Below, piece after piece: positions 6,139 to 14,404 of a DNA stretch of 16,089 nt. How positions within the stretch are numbered: the first letter of the stretch is position 1; each line of letters opens with the position of its first letter. The DNA is taken from the NCBI GenBank assembly GCA_903829565.1, contig CAIKQM010000454.1:1-16089 (forward strand), read 5' to 3'. Origin of the DNA: an uncultured Planctomycetota bacterium (GTDB lineage Bacteria; Planctomycetota; UBA1135; GCA-002686595). Position numbers and translations under genes: made by a program. The notes beneath the pieces are model-generated. The model saw nothing but the letters and a program-made list of their open reading frames with translations. It was not told where the DNA came from and searched no databases.

Positions 6139-7599
6139 ATGAACCCCAGCTTGTTCACCGAAGGCCTGACCTTCGACGACGTGCTTCTCGTGCCGCGGCA
6201 CTCGGATGTGATGCCGCGCGATGTGCAGACGATCACGCGCTTCTCGCGCAACACACCGATCCAGATCCCGCTGGCTTCGGCCGCGATGGACACGGTGACG
6301 GAAGAGAAGCTGGCCGTAGCGTTGGCTCGCGAAGGGGGCATCGGTGTCATCCACCGCAACCTCTCGATCGAGCTGCAAGCGGCCGAGGTCGACAAGGTCA
6401 AGCGTTCCGCCAACGGCGTGATTCTCGATCCCGTGACGCTGCCGCCGGACACGACGATGCGCGCCGCGCGCGACATCATGGCCCGGCACAACATCTCGGG
6501 CTTGCCCATCGTGGATGAGCGCAAGCGTGTGGTGGGCATCTTGACGCGCCGCGATTGTCGCTTCCAAACGAGCGACGACACGCCCGTGTCCAAGGTCATG
6601 ACGCGCGAGAATCTGGTCACCGCTCCGCCGGGAACCAAGCTCGACGATGCGCGCGATCTGCTGTTCCGCCACAAGGTGGAGAAGCTGCTCATCGTCGGAC
6701 CGGACATGGTGTTGCACGGTCTGATCACGATGAAGGACCTGAACAACCTGTCGCAGTACCCGGCCAGTGCCGTGGATGCGCGTGGCCGCTTGCGTGTGGC
6801 TGCAGCGATCGGTGTGCACGATTACGATCGCGCCGCGGAGCTGGTCAAGAAGGGCGTTGATGTCCTGGTTGTCGATACAGCCCACGGCCACAGCACGAAT
6901 GTGGTCCAAACGGTGAAGGAGCTGAAGAAGCGCCACGCCGTCGATGTGGTGGCCGGTAATGTGGCCACGGCCGAGGGCGCGCGCGCTCTGGCCGATGCAG
7001 GCGCCGACGGCGTCAAGGTCGGCATCGGGCCTGGCTCGATCTGCACCACCCGCATCGTAGCGGGCATCGGTGTACCGCAACTCACTGCTGTGTTGGAGTG
7101 CGCGCAAGAGCTCAAGAAAGATGGCATTCCCGTCATCGCCGACGGTGGCATCCGCTTCAGCGGTGACATCGTCAAAGCGCTGGCCGCCGGTGCCTCGTGC
7201 GTGATGCTCGGCAGCTTGTTCGCCGGCTTGGAAGAGTCGCCCGGTGAGGTGATCCTCTACAAGGGCCGTTCGTTCAAGAGCGTGCGCGGCATGGGCTCCA
7301 TCGGTGCCATGCAGCAAGGCGGCAAGGAGCGCTACCGTCAAGGACACGTGACAGAGGCGGACAAGCTCGTGCCGGAAGGCATCGAAGGCATGGTGCCGTA
7401 CAAGGGCAAGCTGTCGACCTTCGCGTACCAGATGGTCGGCGGTGTGCGCGCTGGCATGGGCTACTGCGGCGCAGCGACCATCCCGACCTTGTGGGAACGG
7501 GCGCGTTTTGTGCGCATCACGGCGGCCGGCGTGAAGGAAAGCCATCCGCACGATGTGACGATCACCAAGGAATCGCCCAACTACTTCCACGGCGACTGA
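6139..7599 (+). CDS. guaB: IMP dehydrogenase
   Basis: The 486-aa enzyme oxidises IMP to XMP with NAD+, the committed step of guanine nucleotide synthesis in the cytoplasm. It is full length. The TIM-barrel begins with TFDDVLLVPR (11-20). Two CBS domains, known to sense adenine and guanine nucleotides, are inserted at about 95-205. The active-site loop GSICTTR places the catalytic cysteine at C302. IADGG (332-336) follows, then the GMGS segment (383-386) and the flap Arg-Tyr pair at R397-Y398. The start is fixed by GGGGTGAG at 6125-6132, six bases before the ATG. guaA begins four bases after the stop, so both are made from one message. A terminator-like hairpin and a possible promoter lie in the 223-base divergent region upstream. 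Confidence 0.97.
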   Translation: MNPSLFTEGLTFDDVLLVPRHSDVMPRDVQTITRFSRNTPIQIPLASAAMDTVTEEKLAVALAREGGIGVIHRNLSIELQAAEVDKVKRSANGVILDPVTLPPDTTMRAARDIMARHNISGLPIVDERKRVVGILTRRDCRFQTSDDTPVSKVMTRENLVTAPPGTKLDDARDLLFRHKVEKLLIVGPDMVLHGLITMKDLNNLSQYPASAVDARGRLRVAAAIGVHDYDRAAELVKKGVDVLVVDTAHGHSTNVVQTVKELKKRHAVDVVAGNVATAEGARALADAGADGVKVGIGPGSICTTRIVAGIGVPQLTAVLECAQELKKDGIPVIADGGIRFSGDIVKALAAGASCVMLGSLFAGLEESPGEVILYKGRSFKSVRGMGSIGAMQQGGKERYRQGHVTEADKLVPEGIEGMVPYKGKLSTFAYQMVGGVRAGMGYCGAATIPTLWERARFVRITAAGVKESHPHDVTITKESPNYFHGD

Positions 7600-7603
7600 C
7601 GCG

Positions 7604-9160
7604 ATGACCGCTATCCAACAGCCTAAGGGCGTCCTGATCGTCGATCTGGGTACGCAGTATGCGCAATTGATCGCGCGCCGCGTGCGCGAGGCCAGCGTGT
7701 GGTGCGAAATCGCGCCGCCGCGCACTGCCTTGGAGAAGGCCAAGTCCATGGACTTGGGCGGCATCATTCTGTCGGGCGGCCCGGCTTCGGTGTACGCGCC
7801 GGATGCGCCGCACATCCCGGTCGAGTTGTTGTCGTTGGGCGTGCCGGTGTTGGGCATTTGCTACGGCATGCAGTGGATGAGCCAGACCCTCGGTGGCGAG
7901 GTCAAGGCCGCGGATCACCGCGAGTTTGGCCGCGCCTCGATGTTGGTCGAGAAGCCTGAAGGTGTGTTCGAGGGCTTTGATGGCCGCACGGTCGTGTGGA
8001 TGAGCCACGGCGATCAGGTGGTGCGTTTGCCGCAGGGCTTCGAGGTGTTGGCCTCCACCGATACCTGCCCGTACGCAGCCGTGCGCGACACACGTCGCAA
8101 CTACTATGCGGTGCAGTTCCATCCCGAAGTGAGCCACTCGCTGCGCGGTAGCGAGATCCTGTCCAATTTCCTTTACAAGGTCTGCCGCTTCCAAGGTGAT
8201 TGGAACCCGGGCAGCATCGTGGAGCGCGAGATTGCGCGCGTGCGCGAAATCGTGGGTAGCACCGGCGAAGTGGTGCTGGGCTTGTCAGGCGGAGTGGACA
8301 GCTCGGTGGCGGCGCTTTTGGTGCACAAGGCCATTGGCGCGCGCTTGCACTGCATCTTCGTGGACAACGGCCTACTGCGCTTGGGTGAGCGCGAGGTGGT
8401 GGAGCGCACCTTCCGCGAGCACTTCAAGATTGACCTGACCACGGTCGACGCCGGCGAGCGCTTCCTTACCAGTCTCAAGGGCGTCACAGACCCCGAGCAG
8501 AAGCGCAAGTTGATCGGCCGTGACTTTGTCGATGTCTTCCGCGAGCAAGCCAAGCGTTTCACCAATGCCAAGTATCTTGGACAAGGCACGCTCTATCCCG
8601 ACGTGATCGAATCGGTGGCCGTGCACGGTGGCAACACGGCGGTCATCAAGTCGCACCACAATGTGGGCGGCTTGCCCAAGGACCTCGACATGACCTTGGT
8701 GGAACCGTTGCGCGAGTTGTTCAAGGACGAGGTGCGCGCCATCGGTCGCCACATGGGACTCGATCCGCGCATCGTCGATCGCCAGCCGTTCCCCGGGCCT
8801 GGTTTGGCCGTGCGCATCGTGGGCGAGGTCACGCCCGAGCGCTGCTTGGTGCTGCAGAAGGCCGATCACATCGTCACCAGCGAGATCGAGAAGGCCGGTG
8901 CCCACAAGGGACTGTGGCAGTACTTCGCCGCGCTCTTGCCGGTCAAGTCGGTCGGAGTGATGGGGGATGCGCGCACCTACGAGTCGTGCTGTGCCCTGCG
9001 CATCGTCGAAAGTTCCGACGGCATGACCGCCGACTGGCACTACTTGGATCGCGAGCTGTTGGCGCGCATCTCCAACCGCATCATCAACGAGGTGCGCGGC
9101 ATCAACCGCGTGGTCCTCGACATCTCGAGCAAGCCGCCTGCCACCATCGAGTGGGAGTGA
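7604..9160 (+). CDS. guaA: GMP synthase (glutamine-hydrolysing)
   Basis: The 518-aa enzyme converts XMP to GMP using ATP and ammonia from glutamine. The N-terminal class I glutamine amidotransferase domain carries the triad C86 (GICYGMQ) with H173 and E175 (FHPEVSH). The ATP pyrophosphatase P-loop SGGVDSS is at 228-234. The C-terminal dimerisation domain contains PFPGPGLAVRI and ends with the family's typical KPPATIEWE. All catalytic residues are present and the length is normal. The gene follows guaB after four bases with no clear ribosome site of its own, so re-initiation by ribosomes leaving guaB is likely. Together the pair completes IMP to GMP. Confidence 0.97.
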   Translation: MTAIQQPKGVLIVDLGTQYAQLIARRVREASVWCEIAPPRTALEKAKSMDLGGIILSGGPASVYAPDAPHIPVELLSLGVPVLGICYGMQWMSQTLGGEVKAADHREFGRASMLVEKPEGVFEGFDGRTVVWMSHGDQVVRLPQGFEVLASTDTCPYAAVRDTRRNYYAVQFHPEVSHSLRGSEILSNFLYKVCRFQGDWNPGSIVEREIARVREIVGSTGEVVLGLSGGVDSSVAALLVHKAIGARLHCIFVDNGLLRLGEREVVERTFREHFKIDLTTVDAGERFLTSLKGVTDPEQKRKLIGRDFVDVFREQAKRFTNAKYLGQGTLYPDVIESVAVHGGNTAVIKSHHNVGGLPKDLDMTLVEPLRELFKDEVRAIGRHMGLDPRIVDRQPFPGPGLAVRIVGEVTPERCLVLQKADHIVTSEIEKAGAHKGLWQYFAALLPVKSVGVMGDARTYESCCALRIVESSDGMTADWHYLDRELLARISNRIINEVRGINRVVLDISSKPPATIEWE

Positions 9161-9176
9161 GGCGTGAAAAACGCTT
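9160..9176 (+). terminator. weak hairpin just after guaA
   Basis: AGGCGT and ACGCTT form a six-pair stem (one G-U) around GAAAA, beginning on the last base of the guaA stop codon. No T-run follows, so termination would be poor. It may instead protect the message end or allow partial read-through into the next gene. Confidence 0.25.
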
Positions 9177-9283
9177 GTAAGGCCCAACCACCAACTCAGG
9201 ACTCTGGCCCAGCTGCGAACCAACGGAGCGTATCCGTGCTATCTTCCCAGCTAGGCAACTGCCTCTAGAAGGATCCCCAACAC

Positions 9284-10339
9284 ATGCAACTCAACCGCAC
9301 GGCTCTGGCCGTCTGCCTCGCTCTTCCCGTTACCCTCGCCTTTGCTCTGCCGGCCACCAAGCTGGCGTTCGCCCCCAAGGCGGGTAGCGAAGCGAAGAAG
9401 ACCTTCACGCTCGAGGCGGATCTGTCGATCACCGAGCTGTCGGGCGACATGAACGGTCAGCCGCTCCCGCCCGAGGCGACGGAGCAACTCACCTCGCAGG
9501 GCATCCTGATCAACATGGCGCTGGCGGTCACCGATGTGTACGCCGCGACCAAGGATGGCAAGCCCACCGAACTGCTGCGCACCTACGACTCGATCGAGAT
9601 CGAGACGGAGATGGGCGAAGAGACCACGGCCAACGACGAAGCCAAGGCCATGGAAGGCAAGACCGTCAAGTTCACTTGGGACGAGAAGGAAAGCGAGTAC
9701 ACCAAGGCTTTCCACGAGTCCGAGGGCGAGGAAGCCCTGATCAAGCAGCTCGAGGCGGACATGGATCTCATCTGCTTGCTGCCGTCCAAGGACTTGGACG
9801 ATGGCGACAGCTGGGAAGTGCCGGCTAAGGGCTTGAGCACCTTGTTCTTCCCGGGTGGTTTGGTGGGCTCGGCGGAGGAGAGCAGCGAAGGCCCGGACAT
9901 GAGCGCCATCGTGGAAGAGATGCAGTCCGAGTTCGAGAAGGCGGCCGAAGCCTTCAAGGTCACCTGCACCTACAAGGGCGTGGCCGAGAAGGACGGCATG
10001 AAGGTCGGCGAAGTGGCCTTCGTCTACGACGGCAAGATGTCGATGGACATGTCGGAGATGCTCCAGCAAGTCATCGAAGAGCAAGGTGGCGACCAAGAGA
10101 TGCCGCCGATGGACCTGACCTTCACGCTCGGCATGGGCATGAAGGGCGAAGGCACCTTGTGGTGGAACATGAGCGAGAACCGTTTGCACGGCTACGAAAT
10201 GACGGCCGACGCAGACATGGAACTCGCCATGGAAATGAACATGGACGCCAATGGTCAGCAGATCGGCATCAACTTCAGCGGTCGCGCCAAGGGCGACATG
10301 ACCTGGAAGCTGGAGCCGACCGCCGCCAAGAAGGAATGA
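9284..10339 (+). CDS. exported acidic, methionine-rich protein of unknown function
   Basis: I do not recognise this 351-aa protein with certainty. It starts with a signal peptide: N-R near the start, a hydrophobic core (7-21) and a likely cleavage site after A19-F20-A21. The mature part is strongly acidic and holds about two dozen methionines, clustered near residues 250-340 (for example MSMDMSEM and MELAMEMNM). Two cysteines remain in the mature chain (near 163 and 227). There are no catalytic motifs or membrane anchors. The last 80 residues alternate polar and hydrophobic residues in a beta-strand-like way and end in Lys-rich AAKKE. It vaguely recalls uncharacterised secreted proteins of planctomycetes, but this is memory only. 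AAGGA (9269-9273), ten bases before the ATG, supports the start. A -10-like TATCTT at 9240-9245 may give it its own promoter. A strong terminator follows. Confidence 0.8.
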   Translation: MQLNRTALAVCLALPVTLAFALPATKLAFAPKAGSEAKKTFTLEADLSITELSGDMNGQPLPPEATEQLTSQGILINMALAVTDVYAATKDGKPTELLRTYDSIEIETEMGEETTANDEAKAMEGKTVKFTWDEKESEYTKAFHESEGEEALIKQLEADMDLICLLPSKDLDDGDSWEVPAKGLSTLFFPGGLVGSAEESSEGPDMSAIVEEMQSEFEKAAEAFKVTCTYKGVAEKDGMKVGEVAFVYDGKMSMDMSEMLQQVIEEQGGDQEMPPMDLTFTLGMGMKGEGTLWWNMSENRLHGYEMTADADMELAMEMNMDANGQQIGINFSGRAKGDMTWKLEPTAAKKE

Positions 10340-10347
10340 GTCTCAAG

Positions 10348-10367
10348 GAACGAGCGCGCGCTCGTTC
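10348..10367. repeat. perfect 20-base palindrome
   Basis: GAACGAGCGC is followed immediately by its exact reverse complement GCGCTCGTTC, nine bases after the stop of the exported protein. No T-run follows on either strand. It may be an extra stem at the message end or a binding site for a dimeric DNA-binding protein. No second copy was noticed in the window. Confidence 0.6.
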
Positions 10368-10390
10368 GCGCAGCTTGTCCTGAATGTTTG

Positions 10391-10431
10391 ACGCGCTGTG
10401 CCTCTCCGGAGGTGCAGCGCGTTGTCTTTTT
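10391..10431 (+). terminator. strong intrinsic terminator between convergent genes
   Basis: ACGCGCTG (10391-10398) pairs with CAGCGCGT (10415-10422). The inner CCTC/GAGG stem continues it across two G-U pairs, with a TCCG tetraloop (10405-10408). TGTCTTTTT follows at 10423-10431. It ends the exported-protein transcript on the plus strand. On the minus strand, after gatB, the hairpin is not followed by a T-run, though it could still slow polymerase. Confidence 0.85.
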
Positions 10432-10435
10432 CGGC

Positions 10436-11902
10436 CTAGCTCTCGGCGATGAGGCGCAGAAGCGTCTCACGCACCACAGCAGCGTTGGCCTTGCCTGCGG
10501 CGAGCTTCAAGGCCGGGCCAAGCAGAGCATTCACCGCCGCTACTTTGCCGGCCTTGACATCGGCAATGATGGCTTCGCGGCCTACGAGCGCCTGACGGCA
10601 CCAAGCCTCGATTTGGCGCGTGTCGAGCACCATGCGCAGTCCTTGTTGCTGGACCACCACCTCGGGTTCCGTGCCTTCCGCAAGTGTGACGCGCAACACA
10701 CTGCGCGCCGAGGCATGGCTCACCTCGCCTGCTGCCACCATGGTCACAAGCGCGGCGACCTGGCGCGGCAGCAGCAGCGACAAGCTGTCAGGTTGCGCCG
10801 TGAGGACCTCGTTCAAGAGGAAGCTCGCGCACTCCTTGGGAGGGGCACCCGCACGCACGGCGGCCTCAAACCAATCCGCCAGCTCGCGCGTGTGCGTCAA
10901 CGCCTCCGCATCTTTGGCTGCAAGGTGCCACTGCTGCTGCCAGCGCGCCCGACGCTCGGCCGGCGGCTCGCCCAGCATGCTGCGCTCGCGCTCGACGAAG
11001 CTCGCCGGCAGTTGCAGTTCCGGCAGGTCCGGTTCCGGCATGTAACGGTAATCGGCAGCGCCTTCCTTGGTGCGCATGCTGCGCGTCACACCTTGTTCTG
11101 TGTCCCACAGACGCGTCTCCTGCACGAGGCGCTGCGCCGGATCTCCGCTCTCCAAGGCTGCAACTTGGCGCTGCAACTCGTACTCAATGGCCGCAGCCAC
11201 AAAGCGGAAGGAGTTGAGGTTCTTGATCTCCACCTTGGTGCCGTAGCCTGCACCGGGCTTGCGCACCGACACATTCACATCGCAGCGCAGCTCGCCTTTC
11301 TCCATGTCACAGGCCGAGACTCCCGCGTGCTGCAACATCTCTTTCAGAGCGGTCAAGTACTCGACGGCTTCTTCGGGCGCAGACAGATCCGCTTCGGTGA
11401 CGGACTCGATCAGAGGCACGCCCGCACGATTGAGGTCCACCAAGGTCCACGGGCCACGATCATGAATGGCCTTGCCCGCATCTTCTTCCAAGTGAATGCG
11501 CTGCAAACGCACCAGCTTGCCCGAACGCAGGCGCACACCACCGCCCGTGCAGAAGGGGCGCGTGGCTTGGCTGATTTGGTAGCCCTTGGGCAAATCACAA
11601 TAGAAGTAGTGCTTGCGATCAAAGTGCGTGCGCGCCGCGATGCTGCAACCCAAAGCCAATCCAGCCCGCACTGCCAAGCGCAACGCCTCGCCATTCAGGA
11701 CGGGCAAGGAGCCTGGTTGTGCGCTGCACACCGCACACACGCGCGTGTTGGGTGCTGCACCAAACTCGACGGCACAGCCGCAGAAGAGCTTGCTGCGCGT
11801 CGCCAGTTGGCAGTGCACCTCCAGACCAATCACCAGCTCCCACACCTGCCCCGTGTGCGGCGAGAGCCAGGTTGTCGTGTTTGCTTGACGCACAAGGTTC
11901 AT
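10436..11902 (-). CDS. gatB: Asp-tRNA(Asn)/Glu-tRNA(Gln) amidotransferase subunit B
   Basis: The 488-aa subunit binds misacylated Glu-tRNA(Gln) or Asp-tRNA(Asn) and activates it with ATP before amidation. GLEVHCQL (26-33) marks the catalytic cradle. C41, C43, C56 and C59 form the expected zinc site. DLPKGYQISQ, the LEEDAGK block and the DVNVSVR region are typical of GatB. The C-terminal 140 residues are the YqeY-like tRNA-binding tail, ending in LLRLIAES. The start overlaps the gatA stop as ATGA, and GAGG lies seven bases upstream, inside gatA. It is the last gene of a gatC-gatA-gatB operon. The presence of GatCAB implies that this organism makes Gln- or Asn-tRNA at least partly by transamidation. 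Confidence 0.95.
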   Translation of the reverse strand: MNLVRQANTTTWLSPHTGQVWELVIGLEVHCQLATRSKLFCGCAVEFGAAPNTRVCAVCSAQPGSLPVLNGEALRLAVRAGLALGCSIAARTHFDRKHYFYCDLPKGYQISQATRPFCTGGGVRLRSGKLVRLQRIHLEEDAGKAIHDRGPWTLVDLNRAGVPLIESVTEADLSAPEEAVEYLTALKEMLQHAGVSACDMEKGELRCDVNVSVRKPGAGYGTKVEIKNLNSFRFVAAAIEYELQRQVAALESGDPAQRLVQETRLWDTEQGVTRSMRTKEGAADYRYMPEPDLPELQLPASFVERERSMLGEPPAERRARWQQQWHLAAKDAEALTHTRELADWFEAAVRAGAPPKECASFLLNEVLTAQPDSLSLLLPRQVAALVTMVAAGEVSHASARSVLRVTLAEGTEPEVVVQQQGLRMVLDTRQIEAWCRQALVGREAIIADVKAGKVAAVNALLGPALKLAAGKANAAVVRETLLRLIAES

Positions 11903-13386
11903 GCCTGCACCTCTGCAGCTGGGCTGAGCAGCGCTTGCGTGCCCAGTTGCGTCTCCAATACCTCCGCGATGCGCAGCGCCAAGCGATCCGCACCGTGTGG
12001 TGTCACGACTTGGGCTCCCGTGGGCAGCTGCCCACCTTCGTGCTCGACGAGAGGTGTGCGCAAAGCAGCCGCAGGCAAGCCAGCCAACGAGACCGGAGTG
12101 GTCAGCGCATCGCAGGCATACAAGGACAGCGGGTCGTTGCTGCGTTCGCCGAGCCGGATGGCGGGAAAGGGCGTGGTCGGTCCCAGCAGCGCATCACAGG
12201 CGCTCCATGCCTCGTCAAACTCGCGGCACACGAGCGTGCGCACCTTGGCCGCATGCGTGTGCCATGCTTCCGCATGCCCCGCCGAGAGGGCATAAGTCCC
12301 GAGCACAATGCGTCGTTTGACTTCTGCACCAAACCCTTGCGTGCGGCTGGCAGCGATGCTCGCGGCGAGGCTGGAGCTGTGCGCCGCAGCGCGCACCCCG
12401 TAACGCAAGCCGTCAAAGCGTGCGAGATTTGACGCGGCCTCTACCGTGGCCAGCAGGTAGTAACAACTGACCGCATGACGCGTCAGCGGCAACGACAGCT
12501 CCACGATGCGTGCACCCGCTGCGCGCGCGGCCTCGACGCAGGCCTCAAAGGCCGCGCGCGAGGGGCCATCGGTCAGGGCCGCGCGCCACTCGTGCGGGAC
12601 ACCGAGCACCAAGCCCTGCAGGTCCTTGAAGGGGACGGACTCGTGTAGCGCCGTTGGTGAGCAGGTCGCATCGCGCGCATCCGGCCCGGCCATGATGTCG
12701 AGCGCCAAATCCAGATCGCGCATGCTGCGCGCCAACGGAGCCACGCAATCGAGCGAGGAGGCATAGGCCACCAGTCCATAGCGCGAGATGCGGCCCCACG
12801 TGGGCTTGAAGCCCGCCAACCCGCACCAAGCCGCTGGCTGGCGCACGGATCCGCCGGTGTCGGTCCCCAAGGCCAAAGGCACCAAATGCCCGGCGACAGC
12901 AGCCGCCGATCCGGACGAAGAACCACCCGGTGCGCGCGCCTCATCCCATGGATTGCGCGTGGGCCCAAAGGCCGACGATTCGCCCGAAGAGCCCATGGCG
13001 TATTCGTCCATGTTCGTTGTGCCGATCACCACGGCGCCTTCGGCCTCCAGCCGCGCGACGGCGGTCGCGGTGTAGGGCGCGCGCCATCCGACCAGCAGGC
13101 GCGAAGCACAGCTACTTTCGAGACCTTCTACCGCCAGATTGGCCTTCACGGCGATCGGGACGCCGTGCAAGCGCCCGCGTGTGGCCGCGTGCTCCAAGGT
13201 GTGGGCGCGCGCGAGTGCGCGTTCACAATCCAAGGCGAGGAAGGCGTTCCAACGCGGCTGCAGGCGTTGGCTGCGCGCACAGCAGGCGGCGATCGTGTCC
13301 ACCACGCTGCGTGCGCCGCTGCGATGCTCGTGGGCTAGCTGCGTTGCGTCCAGGTGCAACCATGTGTTCGGCGTGGGCCGGGTCAT
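11899..13386 (-). CDS. gatA: Asp-tRNA(Asn)/Glu-tRNA(Gln) amidotransferase subunit A
   Basis: The 495-aa amidase-signature subunit releases ammonia from glutamine for GatB. The Ser-cisSer-Lys triad is present: K81 (GVPIAVKAN), S156 in the GGSSSGS loop and S180 in GTDTGGS, with the same spacing as in characterised GatA. I chose the ATG at 13386, although the frame is open 78 codons further upstream. GGAGGTG lies four bases before this ATG and the extension would run through gatC. The ATG overlaps the gatC stop, and its own stop overlaps the gatB start, each by four bases. This keeps the three subunits translated in step. Length is normal and no residue appears to be missing. Confidence 0.95.
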   Translation of the reverse strand: MTRPTPNTWLHLDATQLAHEHRSGARSVVDTIAACCARSQRLQPRWNAFLALDCERALARAHTLEHAATRGRLHGVPIAVKANLAVEGLESSCASRLLVGWRAPYTATAVARLEAEGAVVIGTTNMDEYAMGSSGESSAFGPTRNPWDEARAPGGSSSGSAAAVAGHLVPLALGTDTGGSVRQPAAWCGLAGFKPTWGRISRYGLVAYASSLDCVAPLARSMRDLDLALDIMAGPDARDATCSPTALHESVPFKDLQGLVLGVPHEWRAALTDGPSRAAFEACVEAARAAGARIVELSLPLTRHAVSCYYLLATVEAASNLARFDGLRYGVRAAAHSSSLAASIAASRTQGFGAEVKRRIVLGTYALSAGHAEAWHTHAAKVRTLVCREFDEAWSACDALLGPTTPFPAIRLGERSNDPLSLYACDALTTPVSLAGLPAAALRTPLVEHEGGQLPTGAQVVTPHGADRLALRIAEVLETQLGTQALLSPAAEVQA

Positions 13387-13712
13387 GGCGCACCTCCAAT
13401 GGCTTTGGGCACGCGGTAGAACTCGTCGTCGGGTTGGGTTTGTGGAGCGAGCCCAAGTAACGCGGCGCGGGGCAACGAGGCTTGCGCGTTGTCCTCCCGC
13501 AGGTCGGGGGCCGGCGGCAGACCACGCGTTCCGACCGCCGTGTAGCACGGTTCGACGCCCGCCACTGGCACGGCTTGCAAGGCCGCGAAATGCTCCAAGA
13601 TGCGGGCCACTTCGCCGCACAGGACGACGGCCTCCTCCTCGGCCAAATCGAGCCGGGCCAGATGCGCCGCATTGCGCAGGTCAGGGATACGTACGGAGTG
13701 CGAGTCGGTCAT
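13383..13712 (-). CDS. gatC: Asp-tRNA(Asn)/Glu-tRNA(Gln) amidotransferase subunit C
   Basis: The 109-aa subunit is the small belt protein that wraps GatA and GatB and stabilises the complex. Its N-terminal LRNAAHLARLDLAEEE helix and the EVARILEHFAALQAV helix are typical of GatC. The middle carries a V-x-P turn, GVEPCYTAV, followed by the conserved LREDNAQAS stretch (canonical LREDxV). It is slightly longer than the usual 95-100 residues. It is first in the operon and starts 65 bases from a divergent membrane-protein gene, so the promoter must lie in that short gap. No clear ribosome site precedes the ATG. Confidence 0.9.
   Translation of the reverse strand: MTDSHSVRIPDLRNAAHLARLDLAEEEAVVLCGEVARILEHFAALQAVPVAGVEPCYTAVGTRGLPPAPDLREDNAQASLPRAALLGLAPQTQPDDEFYRVPKAIGGAP
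13391..13397 (-). promoter_or_regulatory. ribosome binding site that fixes the gatA start
   Basis: GGAGGTG read on the minus strand lies four bases before the gatA ATG, inside the last codons of gatC. It is the strongest Shine-Dalgarno sequence seen in the window. It argues against the longer open frame upstream. Confidence 0.8.
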
Positions 13713-13777
13713 GAGGAGAGCCAGCCGGCAGGAGATCTTCGACTTCTGGACCGGCGCACGCTACTTCTACAGCTAGC

Positions 13778-14335
13778 GTGCTCCCCGATCTACTCGCTCT
13801 CGGCTCCACCTTGCAAATCGCGGGCGGCCTTTTGTTGGCCGTGGCGATGCTGGCGCGTTCGTCGCGCCAGTTAGTGGCCGAGCGCCTGGCACCGCGCGGG
13901 ACGCGGTTGGTGGGCTTGCGCGAAGCGATTGTGCTGCGCGTGCAAGTAGGGGCTGGCTTCTTGAACATCGTCGCGGGCTTTGGCTGCGAATGGCTCGGGC
14001 GCAGTCTCGGGCCTGCCGAGCAAGAGTTGTCGATGTACATCTGGCTGCCGCTGTTGGTGGTGCTGGAGTTGGGTTTGCTTGTCGCGGGTTGGATGCATGC
14101 CAGTGCCGCTTGCCGGCGGCACTTGCGCGAGCAGTTGCAGCAGGCACCTCCCGATTTGGTGGCCGAGGCCGAGCTGACGCGAGAGCTGGGCGAATTGTGG
14201 GATGTGGATAGCACTCCCGAGGACACGCGCGAGTCGTACGCGGAGCGTGTGCGTGTGGCTGTGGGCTTGTCCGTGCCGCGGCGGCGGGATGCGTACGCCG
14301 CGACGCAGCGTACGTTTGACGACTCGGATTTTTGA
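13778..14335 (+). CDS. small integral membrane protein of unknown function
   Basis: I do not recognise a family. The 185-aa protein begins with GTG and has three hydrophobic segments: about residues 6-25, 50-70 and 87-107. A soluble, charged C-terminal region of about 75 residues follows, rich in Glu and Arg (RHLREQLQQ, AEAELTRELGELWDVD). The arginine-rich stretch between the first two segments suggests a cytoplasmic loop there, placing the tail outside by the positive-inside rule, but this is uncertain. The GTG has no visible ribosome site. The hydrophobic start, however, fits a real membrane protein, and codon use is like the neighbours. It starts 65 bases from divergent gatC and is followed after 69 bases by comF, with no terminator between them. 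Confidence 0.65.
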   Translation: MLPDLLALGSTLQIAGGLLLAVAMLARSSRQLVAERLAPRGTRLVGLREAIVLRVQVGAGFLNIVAGFGCEWLGRSLGPAEQELSMYIWLPLLVVLELGLLVAGWMHASAACRRHLREQLQQAPPDLVAEAELTRELGELWDVDSTPEDTRESYAERVRVAVGLSVPRRRDAYAATQRTFDDSDF

Positions 14336-14404
14336 GATTGTGGTCACGCTGCGTGCGCGGCGTGCGTCCGGTGGTGTGGAAAGGGGCTGTCAAGCAGACC
14401 GGAC

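Noticed and set aside
7321..7411. Possible loss of a catalytic arginine in the guaB flap (EGIEGMVPYKG rather than EGIEGRVPYKG)
   Set aside because: The catalytic Arg-Tyr pair lies earlier, in KERYRQ (R397-Y398), and is intact, so the Met is a tolerated change.
5251..7857. 868-codon minus-strand open frame
   Set aside because: It lies antisense to guaB and partly in another frame of the glycosyltransferase. It is His/Arg-rich with no recognisable domain, a typical shadow of a high-GC gene.
9251..10189. 312-codon minus-strand open frame
   Set aside because: It is antisense to the exported protein, which has a signal peptide, a ribosome site and a terminator. The antisense translation is Leu/His-rich without a domain.
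10388..12295. 635-codon plus-strand open frame
   Set aside because: It lies antisense to gatB and the end of gatA, both of which are certain. It has no motifs and contains the terminator region at its start.
13387..13620. 78-codon N-terminal extension of gatA
   Set aside because: The extension runs through gatC in another frame, while GGAGGTG and the ATGA overlap fix the start at 13386.
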